Assembly (NCBI GenBank): GCA_003342815.1
Contig: PTEX01000192.1
Location: 1,170,356 to 1,234,355, forward strand
Source of the DNA: Eudromia elegans
Lineage: Eukaryota > Chordata > Aves > Tinamiformes > Tinamidae
Direction of reading: 5' to 3'
DNA length: 64,000 bases
Under the pieces are notes generated by a model, which had not been told where the DNA came from, ran no database searches, and saw only the letters and a program-made list of their open reading frames with translations. The position numbers were made by a program, and so were the translations under genes. This document shows positions 23,831 to 36,000 of this stretch, in pieces (position 1 is the stretch's first letter; each line of letters starts with the position of its first letter).

Positions 23831-26106
23831 ACTCCGTGGCAGATCATCCGCCGTGTGCCGCCTCGCTCGCTGTTAGTCACTGTAGCCGCGGGTTTCTGTA
23901 GGCTACGAGTAGCAGGCTGCTTATTAAACGCAGGAGCTAGTGAAAGATGGTTTTCTTAATCAGATTTCTGCTGCCAAGAACATAAAATCAGTGCGACCAA
24001 TTTTAGGTGCCTTGAATCCTCTCCAAGTTAGATTACTAGACAACTCGTGTTACCTCAGCCGCTTCCATACCTACCCTTCACATTCCAGTCGCTAGCAGGG
24101 GTCAAAGTGTTTGAAAATGTGCGGTTATTAAAAATACTGTCTGAAAATTCTCCGGAGGGGAATAAGGGTATTTGCTTAGTGTCGTTCCTGGGCCCCATCC
24201 AAATCCAGCAGGACCTCACATGATGCAGAACCCCCCTTTACCCTGAAGGAGAGAATTAAGGTTATCTGAGAACAAACCATCTGCTTCGGCATCCTTCACA
24301 TCAGCGTTACCCACAGGGTCACACCTAGAAATACCAACGGGAAGGCAGAGGTCCGTGGTGGAACTCTCTTGTTAAACATTTTAGGATCTTCTCTGATTTT
24401 GCCACTAAATGCTCCCGTAGCCGTTCTTATTGCAGTTTTGGGGGTCAAGTGCTCTCGTTTCCAAACTCGTGCTGGGCTGTGGCCGTTCTCCTGTTTTCTA
24501 TCAGTCGATTCCAAGCGTTCTGCATGTGGGAAGAGCCAATCCTGGCAGCCACTTCCTCCCTTTCGGCCGCGCTGCCTTTAGCAAGTGCAGACGCTTCGTG
24601 CGCGCCCGGGAGGACCGAGCACTGGGAATGCCTTGGGAATTGCCTGGAACGGGGTACGGAAGTTCGAGTTTGTGGCAAAAAACACCCTTCCAATTTAGCT
24701 CGTTTAATTTATAAGTCCATAGTCTGTGAACAAAAACTGGCTTAGAGAGAGAAAGAACTTTATAGATTAGTAGTTTTGCAGAGGAAGATAATTTGAGCAT
24801 AACTCTGCTCAGAAGTTATGGCAATTTTTCTGACATCACATGACAATTTTCCGTGGAAGTTGTCTCATGCTGTAGAGAAGTGAACGGGATCCTTTATCAC
24901 ATTGTCACTTTAGAGCAGTGTACTGAAATAGGCTTTTTTAGTATACTAATTTGCAGAAATGTTCCCTTTTAGTCTTTATGCTTCTCTTTTCAGTCTTCAG
25001 TCATCTCATTGCGGTATTTATTCATGTTTTTATGGTGCATAGTTTGGAAGAGGGAATACAAATGTAAATTTTAAATTTCAGAGTTCTTTCCATTCTCTAG
25101 TTTTATTTATACTCTGGGGGCGAAGTTCTTATTTCCTGGTATTTCAAAAGCGAAGAGAAAACTTGCCCCTCTCCTATGGATCATAGTTTTATTGGTATTT
25201 CTAGAAGTATTTTAAAAATAATTGCATAATCAAACCTTTTATGTCTGGAATTTTCCTCTTTTTGCCAGGACATTTTATACCTCAGCCATCAGTTTTGTTT
25301 TTACTTTTTTCTTTCCAATTTCCCCTTTCTCTTCCTTCTTTGTTTTTCCATTCCAGCTAACTGGGACCAAAGTGTTTCGCTCAATGAATGAAAAGAAAGA
25401 AGTATCTTTAGGAGCTTCCCAGTGCTCTCGTCCTGTTGCAGACACCCGGCAGCTCGGCTGAATTTGGTGAAGAGCAGCAGTTGGAGCGGGTGGCTTTGGA
25501 GTGGCCCTTTTGCCAGCTGACTCCTTCCCGCTGCCTTTTGTGCCTTTGAAAGTCAAGGCTGCTCTTGGTACAAAAGGGCTCTTTCTGACTGCCGAGACGG
25601 CTGATTAAAGGAGCTGGGTTTTTAAAAATTATTTATGCTGAAACAGCTGGGGAGCCTCTTTCTGCAACTTCCAGAAAGAGGAATAGCTGTTTAACAACAC
25701 CGAATTTTCTCTTCTAATTGCTATCAGAATTAAATAAAAATCATTAACTTAGTTCAGTGGCTGTGTGAGAGGGGGTGTGTGTGTGAGCACACGTTTGTGT
25801 TTGTAAAAATACGTAGGTGCGTGAGTCTGCTTTGTAAAGTGTCAGTGAAGGGTTTCCATATGTGAGTGTCTAGAGGGTACTGAGTTATTTTATATTTTAG
25901 TTGGTTATTATTTTGTGGAAGGGCTGGTGCGTGTGGGATGTTTTAGGTCTGCATTATAAATAGTGGCAGGAGTAAAATATCTTACACCAGTTCATTTCTT
26001 CTGTGTTGAAGAGTCTGTCTTCTGAGGGTGCTAAAAACTGTTGGTAGCATTTGGTTTCCCACCTTAACAGGTCACCTAGAGTTTTAAATATCTTATGAGA
26101 TCCACT

Positions 26107-26132
26107 GTATACTATATACTATATTATATATG
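26107..26132. repeat. TATAC-type simple repeat
   Basis: A short imperfect array of TATACTA units grading into TATATA. It is ordinary low-complexity DNA. Confidence 0.7.
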
Positions 26133-26344
26133 CCTGAGAATGAGTTATGCTGCTCCCGTTTTTATTCTGTTTGGAATATTTTGGTTTCTGTCCACAAAAC
26201 AAGGCAGGTAGGACTGCGTTAGGAAGAGCACAAGCCGATGGATGTGCTCGTTGTCACCGCTCAGCACTGGTGAGACCCCAGCCTGGGCTGCTCTACCAGG
26301 GCTGGGCTCCCCAGTGTGACACCAGACGTGGGCGTACGTGGGCA

Positions 26345-26495
26345 CAAGGCGAAACACAGGGAATTCTCCCTAAACTGGGGAAAACTCTTCTTTGTAGCGA
26401 GGCTGCTTGAACAGAGAGGTCGTAGGGTCTCCATCGTTCAAAACCTGACGGGACGTGGCCTAGGCTGATCTTAGAGGTCTCGGCCAACCTCCCCT
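26345..26495 (+). mobile_element. Old CR1 LINE 3'-end fragment
   Basis: Read on the plus strand, the segment follows the CR1 3' region. A degraded match to the 'RKNFF' coding end (about 26350-26400) comes first. The segment corresponding to 'gtctccatccttggagatattcaaaacctgac' matches at about 26427-26450, and the terminal 'gatct...aggtc...ccaacc' part ends near 26490. It carries many substitutions and small deletions and lacks the terminal octamer repeat. It is clearly older than the copy at 14412. Confidence 0.75.
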
Positions 26496-27009
26496 GTTTG
26501 GGGTTTCTGTGGAGAACCGACCTGGAGAGTGTGAGGTACTGGGCTGTGCAAGGGCAGCCTGCACTCAAATGTCGCATCAAGCACGTGGCGTGGGGATTCG
26601 AGTAGGTCAGCCGAACACTTACGTTAGTCCAGGCTGCTTGTGTAGACACTCCTGACACACTCTGAGGGTCCTTCCTCAGTCTGACAGAGGGGGCTGAAGC
26701 TAGTAGAAGAAATTCTTATGGCTCAAAATACAAACTGTCTCTTGAAGTCCAAAATGAGGAGGAACTCCCCCTGTAGGAGTATTGGTGACTACATGTACAT
26801 TATGGGGGTTTGTACTTCACCAAGGGAAGGAGGAAGGGCTTTTTCCTTGTGAAGGACCAAAGAGCCCTTCTGATATCTCAGGCTGCTCAGACATTACCGC
26901 ACAGTTTAATGCTCTGCAGTAAGAACTTGGAAAATAAAAGTCATGGCCCAGGGCTATTTGAAAGGGAGGTGTTTTTTGATCCTTTGAGATGCAGCCTCCT
27001 TGTTGCCGG

Positions 27010-27340
27010 GTAAGAACAGCCGTGGTGGATCAGACAAGGCCTGATGGCTCCCCAAAAGGGGCAGCGCAGAGCGGCTCTTCCCTGGCCAGTCCTCACAGCC
27101 TCCCGGCAGAGACGGCCACGCTGGGGTGTCAGCAGATCATCTCGTTCAATGGCCGGTCAGGGACCGAGTTCCCATGAGTTTGTTCCGTTGAACCATTTAT
27201 ACTCTTGGCCTCTACAGCGCAAGGTTTCACAATTTAATGATTTTGTTTGTGTGGAAAAAGCCCTTCCTTTTTTTGACTTGCCGATTGATAATTTCTCTGA
27301 GTCCCCTGAGTTTTCTGTGTTTATAGGAGGAAGAGTACCA
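27010..27340 (-). mobile_element. Ancient CR1/L3-like LINE relic
   Basis: The plus strand resembles the reverse complement of a LINE 3' region that is abundant in turtles and crocodilians. The family opens with an 'aagaacagccatactgggtcaga' block, matched at 27011-27036. It includes a 'tatactcttggcc' block, matched almost exactly near 27200, and closes with a 'gacccctagttcttgtgttat' block, matched loosely at 27300-27325. Order and spacing of the matches are right, which argues against chance. Divergence is very high, so insertion probably predates modern birds. The exact family name is from memory and uncertain. Confidence 0.55.
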
Positions 27341-28079
27341 ATTCCAAAAGTCATTTGATATGTGATACTGCTAAAGAAAATATTCTACTGGATAAACCTG
27401 TGTTTTCATCCAGCTTGACAGCTAATTTGTTCCTGTAAACAATTGGGTGAAATTCCTGTTAAATCCTAAAAACTAGTAGGGATCGTTGCTTGCAGAAAAA
27501 TGATACTGCAGCCAACTGAGAAGCTCCAGTTTCTCACTGACTGCCTATGTTTTGGAGAGTAGATTTATATTCATTTGTTGTTTGTCTTCTTTAACTGATC
27601 TTCAGCTTCCAAATGGAGCAAATCACTCATTCCAGCTCAGTAGGCAACAGTATCTAGGAAAACAGGAAAATCAATCTGAGAAGTGTTTTGGATAGGTAGG
27701 AAAACGGTGCATTTGAGAACCTCAGCTCATCTATCCAGTGTATCCAAGCATTGTTTGAAGAGCACAGAAATAATCTGTGTCCATTTTCTACCTTTGTTTT
27801 TCTCTCCAGCTTTCTGCAGTTCCTTCGATATGAGAAGAGGCAGAGCGAGAAATTACTGCAGTCCCAAAATATGTAAAAGGATAAACTACGAGAAATGTAC
27901 TCTGAGGCATTTCTGCTCTGACTCCAGAATGACCAAATAAACCGAGAACAGGAAATTAGGAGATGGCGCTTAAGCGCAGATTCATCTGAGGAGGCGAGGT
28001 GAAAATGTCCACCCGAGAAATGCAGTTTCTTTTCTCTGAGATATGTGTTAGCAGAGAGTTGTGTATCTAACATGTATAT

Positions 28080-28260
28080 TCCCCATGCTTTTAACAGTTA
28101 TTTTATTACTGAGCTTTTCATGTGGTTTAATAATCTTACGGATCAAACACTTTGTGTGAAAACTGATCAAATCTGTTTTTAATAAAGTCATATTCTAATA
28201 ATCAGATACCAAGTGGAAATGAGCAGCAATGGTAGCATAATCAGGATTCGTTTAAGTTCT
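28080..28260. promoter_or_regulatory. AT-rich block resembling a conserved non-coding element
   Basis: Non-repetitive AT-rich DNA with TTTAATAATC, TGATCAAAT and TAATAATCAGAT words, no CpG beyond one or two, and no open frame. The texture suggests constraint, but only alignment could show it. Confidence 0.2.
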
Positions 28261-29849
28261 CCTGTGGCCTGTTTTCAGGCACCTGATTTTATGTTTTATG
28301 AAGAGTATCCAGATTGATTTAGAAAAGCGTATTGGGTTGGAAAAGGTTGCAAAACTATTCTTGATCTTGACAAAACAGGAATCTTCATATTTGAATCTCT
28401 CTTTTATACCAAAAGTGCCTCAACTTATGGTTTTCTGATTAAAAATGAATAAAACTGTGGTAGTTTTTGGATTTGATTTTTGGATGGAAAATTAATGAAA
28501 GGCTGAGAGAGGAAACACGACTCTCCTTTTCCTGCCTCTCCTTACCCTCCCCTGCACGATCTTGTCAGGGTTAGCCAAGTGTATTAGTTTCCTTAATGCT
28601 TAGCTCTACCTGACGGCAGGAAGGCAGTATACAGTGCTCACACTCTATCTGCTGGCTCTGCAGACTTGGTTGTTCTTTGTGATTCCATTCGGATAGACGG
28701 CCCGTTTTTCAGTCAGGAGTGTGTGCGACGTGCTTCCCCGCGGTGATGCAGCAGCGCGATGCGTGCGCCGCTGTAGGTGCAGCCTCCCCGCCGGCCCTTT
28801 AGCACTGCTGCTTGCTGCTACAGCATGACCGGCGTTTCATGCAGCAGCCTGGTCCTCTACGGTTAATTTCGGGTGCTTTTGTTGACTGCAGAGAGTCTGC
28901 ATGGCGCAGTGGAAGACTAAAAAGAAAAACATGCTTCATAAGGGGGTTGGTTACAAGAGAGGGAACCATCTTGTGCTTCCTCGAGGTATCAGAAGAACAG
29001 GTTGGTCATGTCAATACATGAACAAGCAGGAAACTCTTTTTGGGAGCTAGCTTTGGTTACAACTTCCATTTATCATGGAAATGCTGTACCTAGAAAATGA
29101 AATGTTGTGTTTTCAAGATTGTCTCGAGCTATGAGATTAATCAGCAAGATTAATTCTCTATGAGGTCAGTTTACAAGGTTAAAATGAGCTAACTGGGTTT
29201 TAGAAAATGGATTGATTTCTCCATAGCATGCAATTTTGAACTTGGGTATTTTGATAGAGCCCTTCAATTTAGAGTTTTACCTTCTAATTCCACCTCTTCT
29301 CCATGCAGCAGCCCATCAAGACGTTAAAACATGTCACAAGAAGATATGAGTTAAACATAGCATATAAATATAGCATATCCTCTCCATTTGAAAACAGAGC
29401 TACAGGAGCATGAACGTGTCGATGATTTCTGGGGTGCAGAGCAGGAGGATGCTGCATGGCTCCGCGCTCCCACTCCCCTGGGCTTTTCATAGCTTCTGGC
29501 TGCCTCTTCAGATCGTGCCGGGTGAGTCACGCTGATGTCATTCCCCGGATTTGCAAAACAAAACTCTGCAGATCTGCGACGGCTGCTATTTTGAGATGTT
29601 CAGATTTGGGTTATGGCTGCATTGTAAACATCTGAATATAGGAGTAACAGTTTTATTGCCCCTCTGTGACTTCATATGTCATACATGTGGTCGCTTCCCC
29701 ACTCAGTACTACATAAATAGCAAGATTTATCTCTTTCTCTTCCTTCCTCTTATTAACACTTTTCACTAGAGAGGTTATAACTTTATCAATTAACCAGAGA
29801 ATTGAGAACAGAAGTTGGAAGGTTGCATGAAGTTGTCTACAGCTGTTTT

Positions 29850-29975
29850 AGGCTCATAAAAACCATTAGACCAACCTCTTGCTGCCTAACAGAGTAAAAG
29901 GATTATTCCTCTGTTTAGGTGATGGTGCTCTATTCTATGTAACTAAAGTCTCTTTTTATTGAACTTTCTTAAGGA
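29850..29975 (-). mobile_element. Possible ancient LINE relic of the 57170 type
   Basis: The plus strand shows, in the same order as the relic at 57170, a 'ttagaccaacctcttg' block, a 'taacagag' block, a 'ttattcctctgttta' block and an 'actaaagtctct' block. Each is a loose match to the same turtle/crocodile-type LINE 3' region. Individual matches are short, so this is a weak call. Chance similarity in AT-rich DNA is a real alternative. Confidence 0.28.
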
Positions 29976-32183
29976 GTTCATCATAATATGCTGCTTCTTG
30001 AAAGTAAAATTTGACTTGTTAGTAGATAGGTTGAATTGGGATGCAGGTTTGTGATGCTCATGAAGCGTCATCTCTTTCCTGGTAGGCATAACTGGTAGGC
30101 ATCATGTACCAAATATGCTCAGTTTCTAGGTCTGCCAGAAATTACTGCTGTGTTGCTAGCTAACCTCTACATTTAACTGTTCTCATTTGAAATTGGCAAT
30201 GGATTGCCACGGTTTAAATTATTAAATTGCTTTTCATGTGTTATGGATGTAGTTCCTGCACGCAAGAAAATCCTGCTTGGTGTAGGAGGAATGAATCCTC
30301 TTTTTCCGCCTTAGATGTTGCTGGAGTGCTCTGCTTGTGTCAAGCTCCCTTCTGCTTAGTGGCCAGCATTACTCGAGCCCTCTGCGCTGCTGTTGGGGAG
30401 CCTGGCTAGAACAGGAGCCCTCGGGGGGTCAGTTTGTTTCATGACACAAGATGAAGTTGGTTGCGGCCACACCTGAGTCTAACAGCAGCTGTAAGAAGAC
30501 AAATGTTATTTATTTCTGCTTTTGTTGCCCTTGTGCATGTTTAGCTCCCACTGGAAAATTATATTCTAATTCTGAATGGCATCGAGACCTTTTGAGAGGT
30601 GGGGGAGGTAAATACTTGTGTTTTACTGGTGACTTACATACTGACATTGCTGCTGTCTTGCTTTTTGAACCGGTAATAGAGGCCATGAAGCAAATCAGAA
30701 GCTACAACCAAAGATATATAACTAAATGGTAATTGCACTCTAAGGGTTTAATTTATGGAGGCATAAATGTTTCAATCTTTTGAATATTATTGCTGCTCAC
30801 TGGAAATGGAAAAAAGAAAAATCCTGGAGATAATGTAGCAGAAACTGTCCAAAACGTGTGGTATCATGGCAAAAGAAAAGGAGTTAGATAACCACAAGAC
30901 TCCAATAGGATCCAAAACGAGCTATTTAGAGGGCATTTATATCTCTATAACCGCTGAATTTTGGATTCTGTTTACTGTGTGACTAATTCATTTTCATTTA
31001 GTGAAGGTAAAATTCAATGTGGAAAAGCTTATTGTGGTAATCTTTTAATAAAAACATGACTATGGACAAAACCCATCAGTATTTAAGGAACGCATCTTTT
31101 TAATGTGCTTTGTAGACTGAAAGGATGAGACTGTGTTGGAAAGGGGGAGTCAGTGGCTCAGCTCTCACAATGCTCTGCCATTTCCACCTCCTTTTAATAT
31201 TAGTTACACTCCTGAAATTGTGTTGTCTCTCTTAATTTAGATTAATGACAGCAGCAAAAGGAAAGATTTATGGTGCTCTTGACAGGGGATTTTAAATAGA
31301 AATCTGAGTCTGTTCACGGGGACTCAGGGCTGAGGCACCATCCCGGGCCACGGCCATAGGGTTTGTGTGTTCTTTGCTGCCTTGTGTCTCATGCATCCCT
31401 GTGGTCAGAGCAGAACCAGGTCCTGGCTTTCCCATGGAGAATAAGGAATTGTGACCTGTGTTCTTTCCTCATCTGCGTGTGCCCTATGCCACCCGTTCAC
31501 TTGTGACTATACAAGTACAGCTGTAATTAGGATGGGATTAAAAAGTGGAGTAACTGGTGCAGTGAGGTGCAATGGTGTCAAAAGTCTCCTGGCCATCCAA
31601 AGCAAATGAAATGGATTTTCTTGTTAAGAACTTAAACGTCTGCATTAGAGCTAAAGTGTTTACTGTGTGATTAAGAAGTTTCTCAACAGAACTTTTGTTC
31701 TTGCAGAGTGAAAGGAACTTAACGTGGTATTAATAGCATTGAAATGAAGTCTGTGGAAAATAGTTTTACTACCAAAATAATTGCTTAAATAGAGTCTTAA
31801 TTATAGTGATTAGTGTAGTTCTTATTGGGTGATAATATATTCTGACTCAAAATTGTATCTGGGTGTTAAGGACTTGTGCATAAACATGCACCAAAAAGTT
31901 CATTTATTTTAAAAGAAAAAAAAAGGCATTTGCAGTAAATAAATAAAAGATAAATTTGAGTCAAATGTGTTTAGCATTTGTCTTCATACAAGGTGTCTTG
32001 AGAATGGGGTGCTGTGTTCTTAGGGATACCTTGACCTGCGGGTCCAGAACCACAGGGAAAAGTTGCTTTCCTCTTATTTTAGGCTGTCTCAGGTTGCTTT
32101 TGGGGCCGATCTTACAGCTCTGCTTTCCTGGGGATGGGTAGTTTTCCAGTAAGCAGTGATGCTTATTAAAAGATATCACTTAT

Positions 32184-32211
32184 TGTGTGTGTGTGTGTGT
32201 GTGTGTGTGTG
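32184..32211. repeat. (TG)14 microsatellite
   Basis: 28 bases of uninterrupted TG dinucleotide repeat. It is the longest perfect dinucleotide array in the window and likely polymorphic in length. Confidence 0.95.
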
Positions 32212-32829
32212 GCATAGCAAAGGATCAGCCTTCTAGCAAGTCTCTCCTTTTCTTTTGCTAATAAATCCTGCAGTAGATGAGTCAGAGGTGCCAGGGTGTT
32301 CGCCCGTGGTCTAGGTCCTGCCGGGCTTGCCCTTTTTAGAACAGTTTTAAACCATTTTTATTTCCTTTGTTAGTCATTACTGAATTTTATTTTCTTTTGC
32401 TAATTACCTTTGCTAAAAGAGAGGGTCTGTGTGATCAGGGTCAAGCCTCTGTTGGGTTTTGTGTTAAATAAATAACACTCTTTTGAGGGCAGGGGTTGCC
32501 TTTGCGTCTGCGCGTTGGACTCGTTCAGTGCCTCTGAAACAAGGCTTGGCCTAAGAGCAGCTGTATCTGGTGCAGACGAGGTCTCGGCCTAGGGCCAGCA
32601 AGCTGCAGCGATAGGCAGTTCTGGCAGAGGCAGAAAATTAACAGGAATTGTTTTACAGACTTGTGTTCTGACCCTTACATGTGAACAGTTAAGCCCTGAG
32701 CTCGCCTAATGTTCCCACTGTCTCAAGTGGGACAACCCGTGACTGAGTAAAATGCGGCTATTGGAGTTTGCAGAGCTGGAGAACAACTGAAAATGCCTTC
32801 CTGGATCTAGGTGTGTTCTGGGGTGAGCA

Positions 32830-33060
32830 TAAACCACCTTGATCAAGTAGTAATATGTATTTAATTATAGTGCAACTTATAATGCAATCTATTACTGAAA
32901 TGTAACCATGGCAAACTTTAGATTTAAATTTTTCATTTTTACAGCAGGGCAGTTTATAATTATTTAGAGTCTATTCTTGTAAATATTTATGACGACATTT
33001 CTTGTTATGTGTTTTTTTATTTTACAATCACATGTGCCTTAATCTCTTGTCTTTTACTTT
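32830..33060. promoter_or_regulatory. AT-rich block resembling a conserved non-coding element
   Basis: AT-rich, non-repetitive, with TTTAATTATAG, TATAATTATTTA and TAAATATTTATGA words. It ends in a strong pyrimidine tract and CAG acceptor at 33067, but the sequence after that has stops in all frames within about 80 bases and no donor. It may be an enhancer-like block. Conservation is not shown. Confidence 0.2.
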
Positions 33061-36000
33061 ATGCAGGAGATAGAACTGAATGTTTTGGTTTGCAAGCATT
33101 AGGACATTTGCTTGCCTTCCTTTGCTTTCATACTATTTAAAAGGAATTGGCTCAATGTATTGTGTCAAACTAGAAAAAAATCAAAATGCAGTAATAACAT
33201 TTTGGATGTATTCTCAGAGAAATGGTTTGAAAGGAAAGTTTGGAAAACTTTGGTTCAGTGAAGCTCAAATATGAAAGAAGCAGGAGATGTGGAAAGTGAT
33301 TCATCTTGGCAATGCTTTTCCTAAGCACAGAGTGTTGCAAAACTTAATTGCTGACCTGGAAAACAGATGGTAATTAAGAAAGGCCACAGTGGTCAGAGCT
33401 CCCCAAAACAGAGACCTGCAAATTTGTGTTGCAGCAACTGAGTCAAACTGGATGGAAAAGTAAGCGGCTAAAGCGACCACTCCTTTCCTGATGAAGGACT
33501 GAAAGAATCAGATGAGGCAACATTGGCTGTAAATTTCACACGCAGATTTAGGCTTAGTTTCCCTAGTATTATATCTGGAGGCAAGTCAGAGAAAGTTCAA
33601 ATTAAAAACAAATTGAAAAGTTTCCTCTGGCGTCAGGGCTGCTTTGCCCTGATGGATCCTTTTCCTAGCAGGACCAAGGCAGAGCTTTCGCTTCTATCCT
33701 GGGTGCTCTGATTGTGCAGCAAAGAAACAGTTAGTACCCTGAGTGTTGGTGGAATCTCTTGCCAACCTCACTTACTTTCCCAGGACACACTTTGCTTGTA
33801 GTTATGTGTTGTTTGAAGTGTCATTATGCATGTTTTCATTAAAACCTATTTTAATAAGAATTTGAGGTGAGTGTCCAGATGACCTCATTTCCATGTAAGA
33901 TGGAAGGCAGCTTATGTCCCAATATATATTCTTACGAGCTCTCTGAATGCTGATAATGGCACCTGGACTGAGTTTGGTAAAAAGAGCAGTGTTACCCTCC
34001 CTGATCGCCCTCCCTGGGCAACGAATCCATGTTTTTACAGCTGTGTGTAGCTCTCTGTGCCATTTTCACCCTCCATGGGCCACTGCCACCTCTTGTGCTG
34101 GCCACTCCTTGCGCCTCGGTGCTGATCCTGCTGCAGAAGGGACTGAGACGGGGTGGCCCTGGCGCCAGCATGGGCCCCTCTCCCCAAGCTCTCGCTCTTC
34201 GGGGCTGCTCTTCTGCTGCGGTTTGTTTTGGCATCCAAAGCCTGTTGTTTATAGAGGTTTACTAAACACTTGAATTTTATTGACTATGTGGTAACACACA
34301 TTTTTCCTTTTGCCTGGCTTTCACTGCATAGATTAGTACTTCTCCAGGGGCAGTGTGACACTTCATTACTGCGGAGCTGTTACTTTCTTAATGTATTCTA
34401 GCTAAAATCTTTGTTTTGATGCTATCCAATCCTGTTGTATGGAGGGAAATGTGATACCAACTAGTAGAAAAAATCCTCAGATTTCTTCATATTTTACATG
34501 ATTTGGGAATGTAAAATATAATTATTGTCTTTCACTGAGTTCTGTAATGGCTTTTGGAGCAAAGTCATAATGAATTTATCACCGATGTCACAAGTTTCCT
34601 TCAGGGAATGCATGTTGAATGGATGCTGCCTGGGCTTGCTCTTTCCTTCCCCCTCCATCATTTTTGCTGCATCTTTTCAGCCCTGCCCAGGCTCTTTACT
34701 CTGCTGAGCAAACTGCTGCAGGTGTGGGGGTGTCTAGTGGAGTCATCCTGGGCATTTCTGTAGTCTGGAGATAGGAGATGATCTAGTTTCCTAATTCATT
34801 GCAGGATCAAGGGGTACAGTGACGTTTAAGGGACCCCTCTGCTATCGAAAGCAAGAGGCAGCAGTTATCAGAAGAATTGACAGAATGAATAGACATGAGG
34901 AATGAAAGCTGGTGCAAGAGAGGAATTAGTGTCTCCCCTGGGTAGGGTGAAAAGAAAATCAACATGAAAAGCCATCCTGGTAACATCTGAGGTGAGACAG
35001 ATGGAGAAATGTAGAGCCCACTGTAATATCAATTGTTCAGATTTATCTCTCCTGGAAGAGTCATATAGTCACAATGCTGATATTTGTTTATTTAATGATA
35101 TAATTCTTGAGGATTGGAGTCAGTATCAGGCCCAGTTATTCCAATTCCTTGTGCAAGTTTGTAGAAGAAAACACTTTTGACCCCAGAGACAACACTCCAG
35201 ATTCAGCGAAAGCCCTGACACGCAGACCTTGCAAGAAGAGCAAACAGGGAAAGCAAATGTTTGTCTTGCAGCACGGGCAGCCCTCAGAGCTGCGCGGGAG
35301 TCGCAGACTGCAGGAGGCCCTTGGCGTTGTGCAGGATAAGGCCTCTTCAGATCATCGTGCTGAGAATATAACCCGTATTGCACCGGGGGATGGATGCATT
35401 TTGAGAGCACTCTAGGTCCACCCTGGATGGTGAGAAGTGAAGACGTCAGCATCTTTTAAGCCTTAATTTAGAAAGAATGAAAGAATGAAGGAATTAATGC
35501 CTATGGTTTCTGTTGATTTGTTGTACCGTATCCGTGTGTGTCCTTGCACCTGTTCCTTGGAAATATGTGGATAAGCCATGTACTGATTAGCTTGTTGGCT
35601 CTCGTGGCATTACAGAAGCATAGAAGTGTAAGCCTATTGAAGGCAGATATCTGGACATGGATATGCCCAGAATACTGCCTGATAAGAGCACTTAGCATTT
35701 TTACATGACACTGTTCGTGTGAAAGCAAACCAAACCATTTATATAATCATTTGTCCTTAGAGCTGACATTCATTAAAAGCTCATGGTAACATTGTGTAAC
35801 GAATAGATGAGGAAAGCAAAATACTTGAGCTAATGCTACCAGTGCTGGTAAAATGAACCCAGTGTTTAGATTTCTGTTACTCCCAAGTAACTCCTCAGTT
35901 TGGTATTTTTCCATTTCTCTGATATATATGGAACGCAGTAGTTTTGTGTGCTTGCATGGGCGGATACCCGCAGGACAAAGGTCTATTCCTAGGCAGTTGT

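Larger units (their letters stand above)
22800..26344. other. Non-coding stretch, no gene recognised
   Basis: Holds a CpG-rich patch at 23520-23830, an AT-rich half from about 24.8 kb, a pyrimidine-rich tract at about 25300-25356, a short GT-rich run near 25775 and a TATAC-type simple repeat at 26107-26132. Overlapping frames of about 100 codons at 23.1-23.8 and 24.4-24.8 kb occur on both strands and reflect composition. Confidence 0.55.

Noticed and set aside
28896-28960. tRNA A-box-like word (TGGCGCAGTGGAAG)
   Set aside because: No acceptable B box follows within 35-60 bases and no tRNA-derived SINE body is recognisable.
33020-33150. Exon after the strong acceptor at 33067
   Set aside because: All frames close within about 80 bases and there is no donor. 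The acceptor-like tract is probably a decoy.
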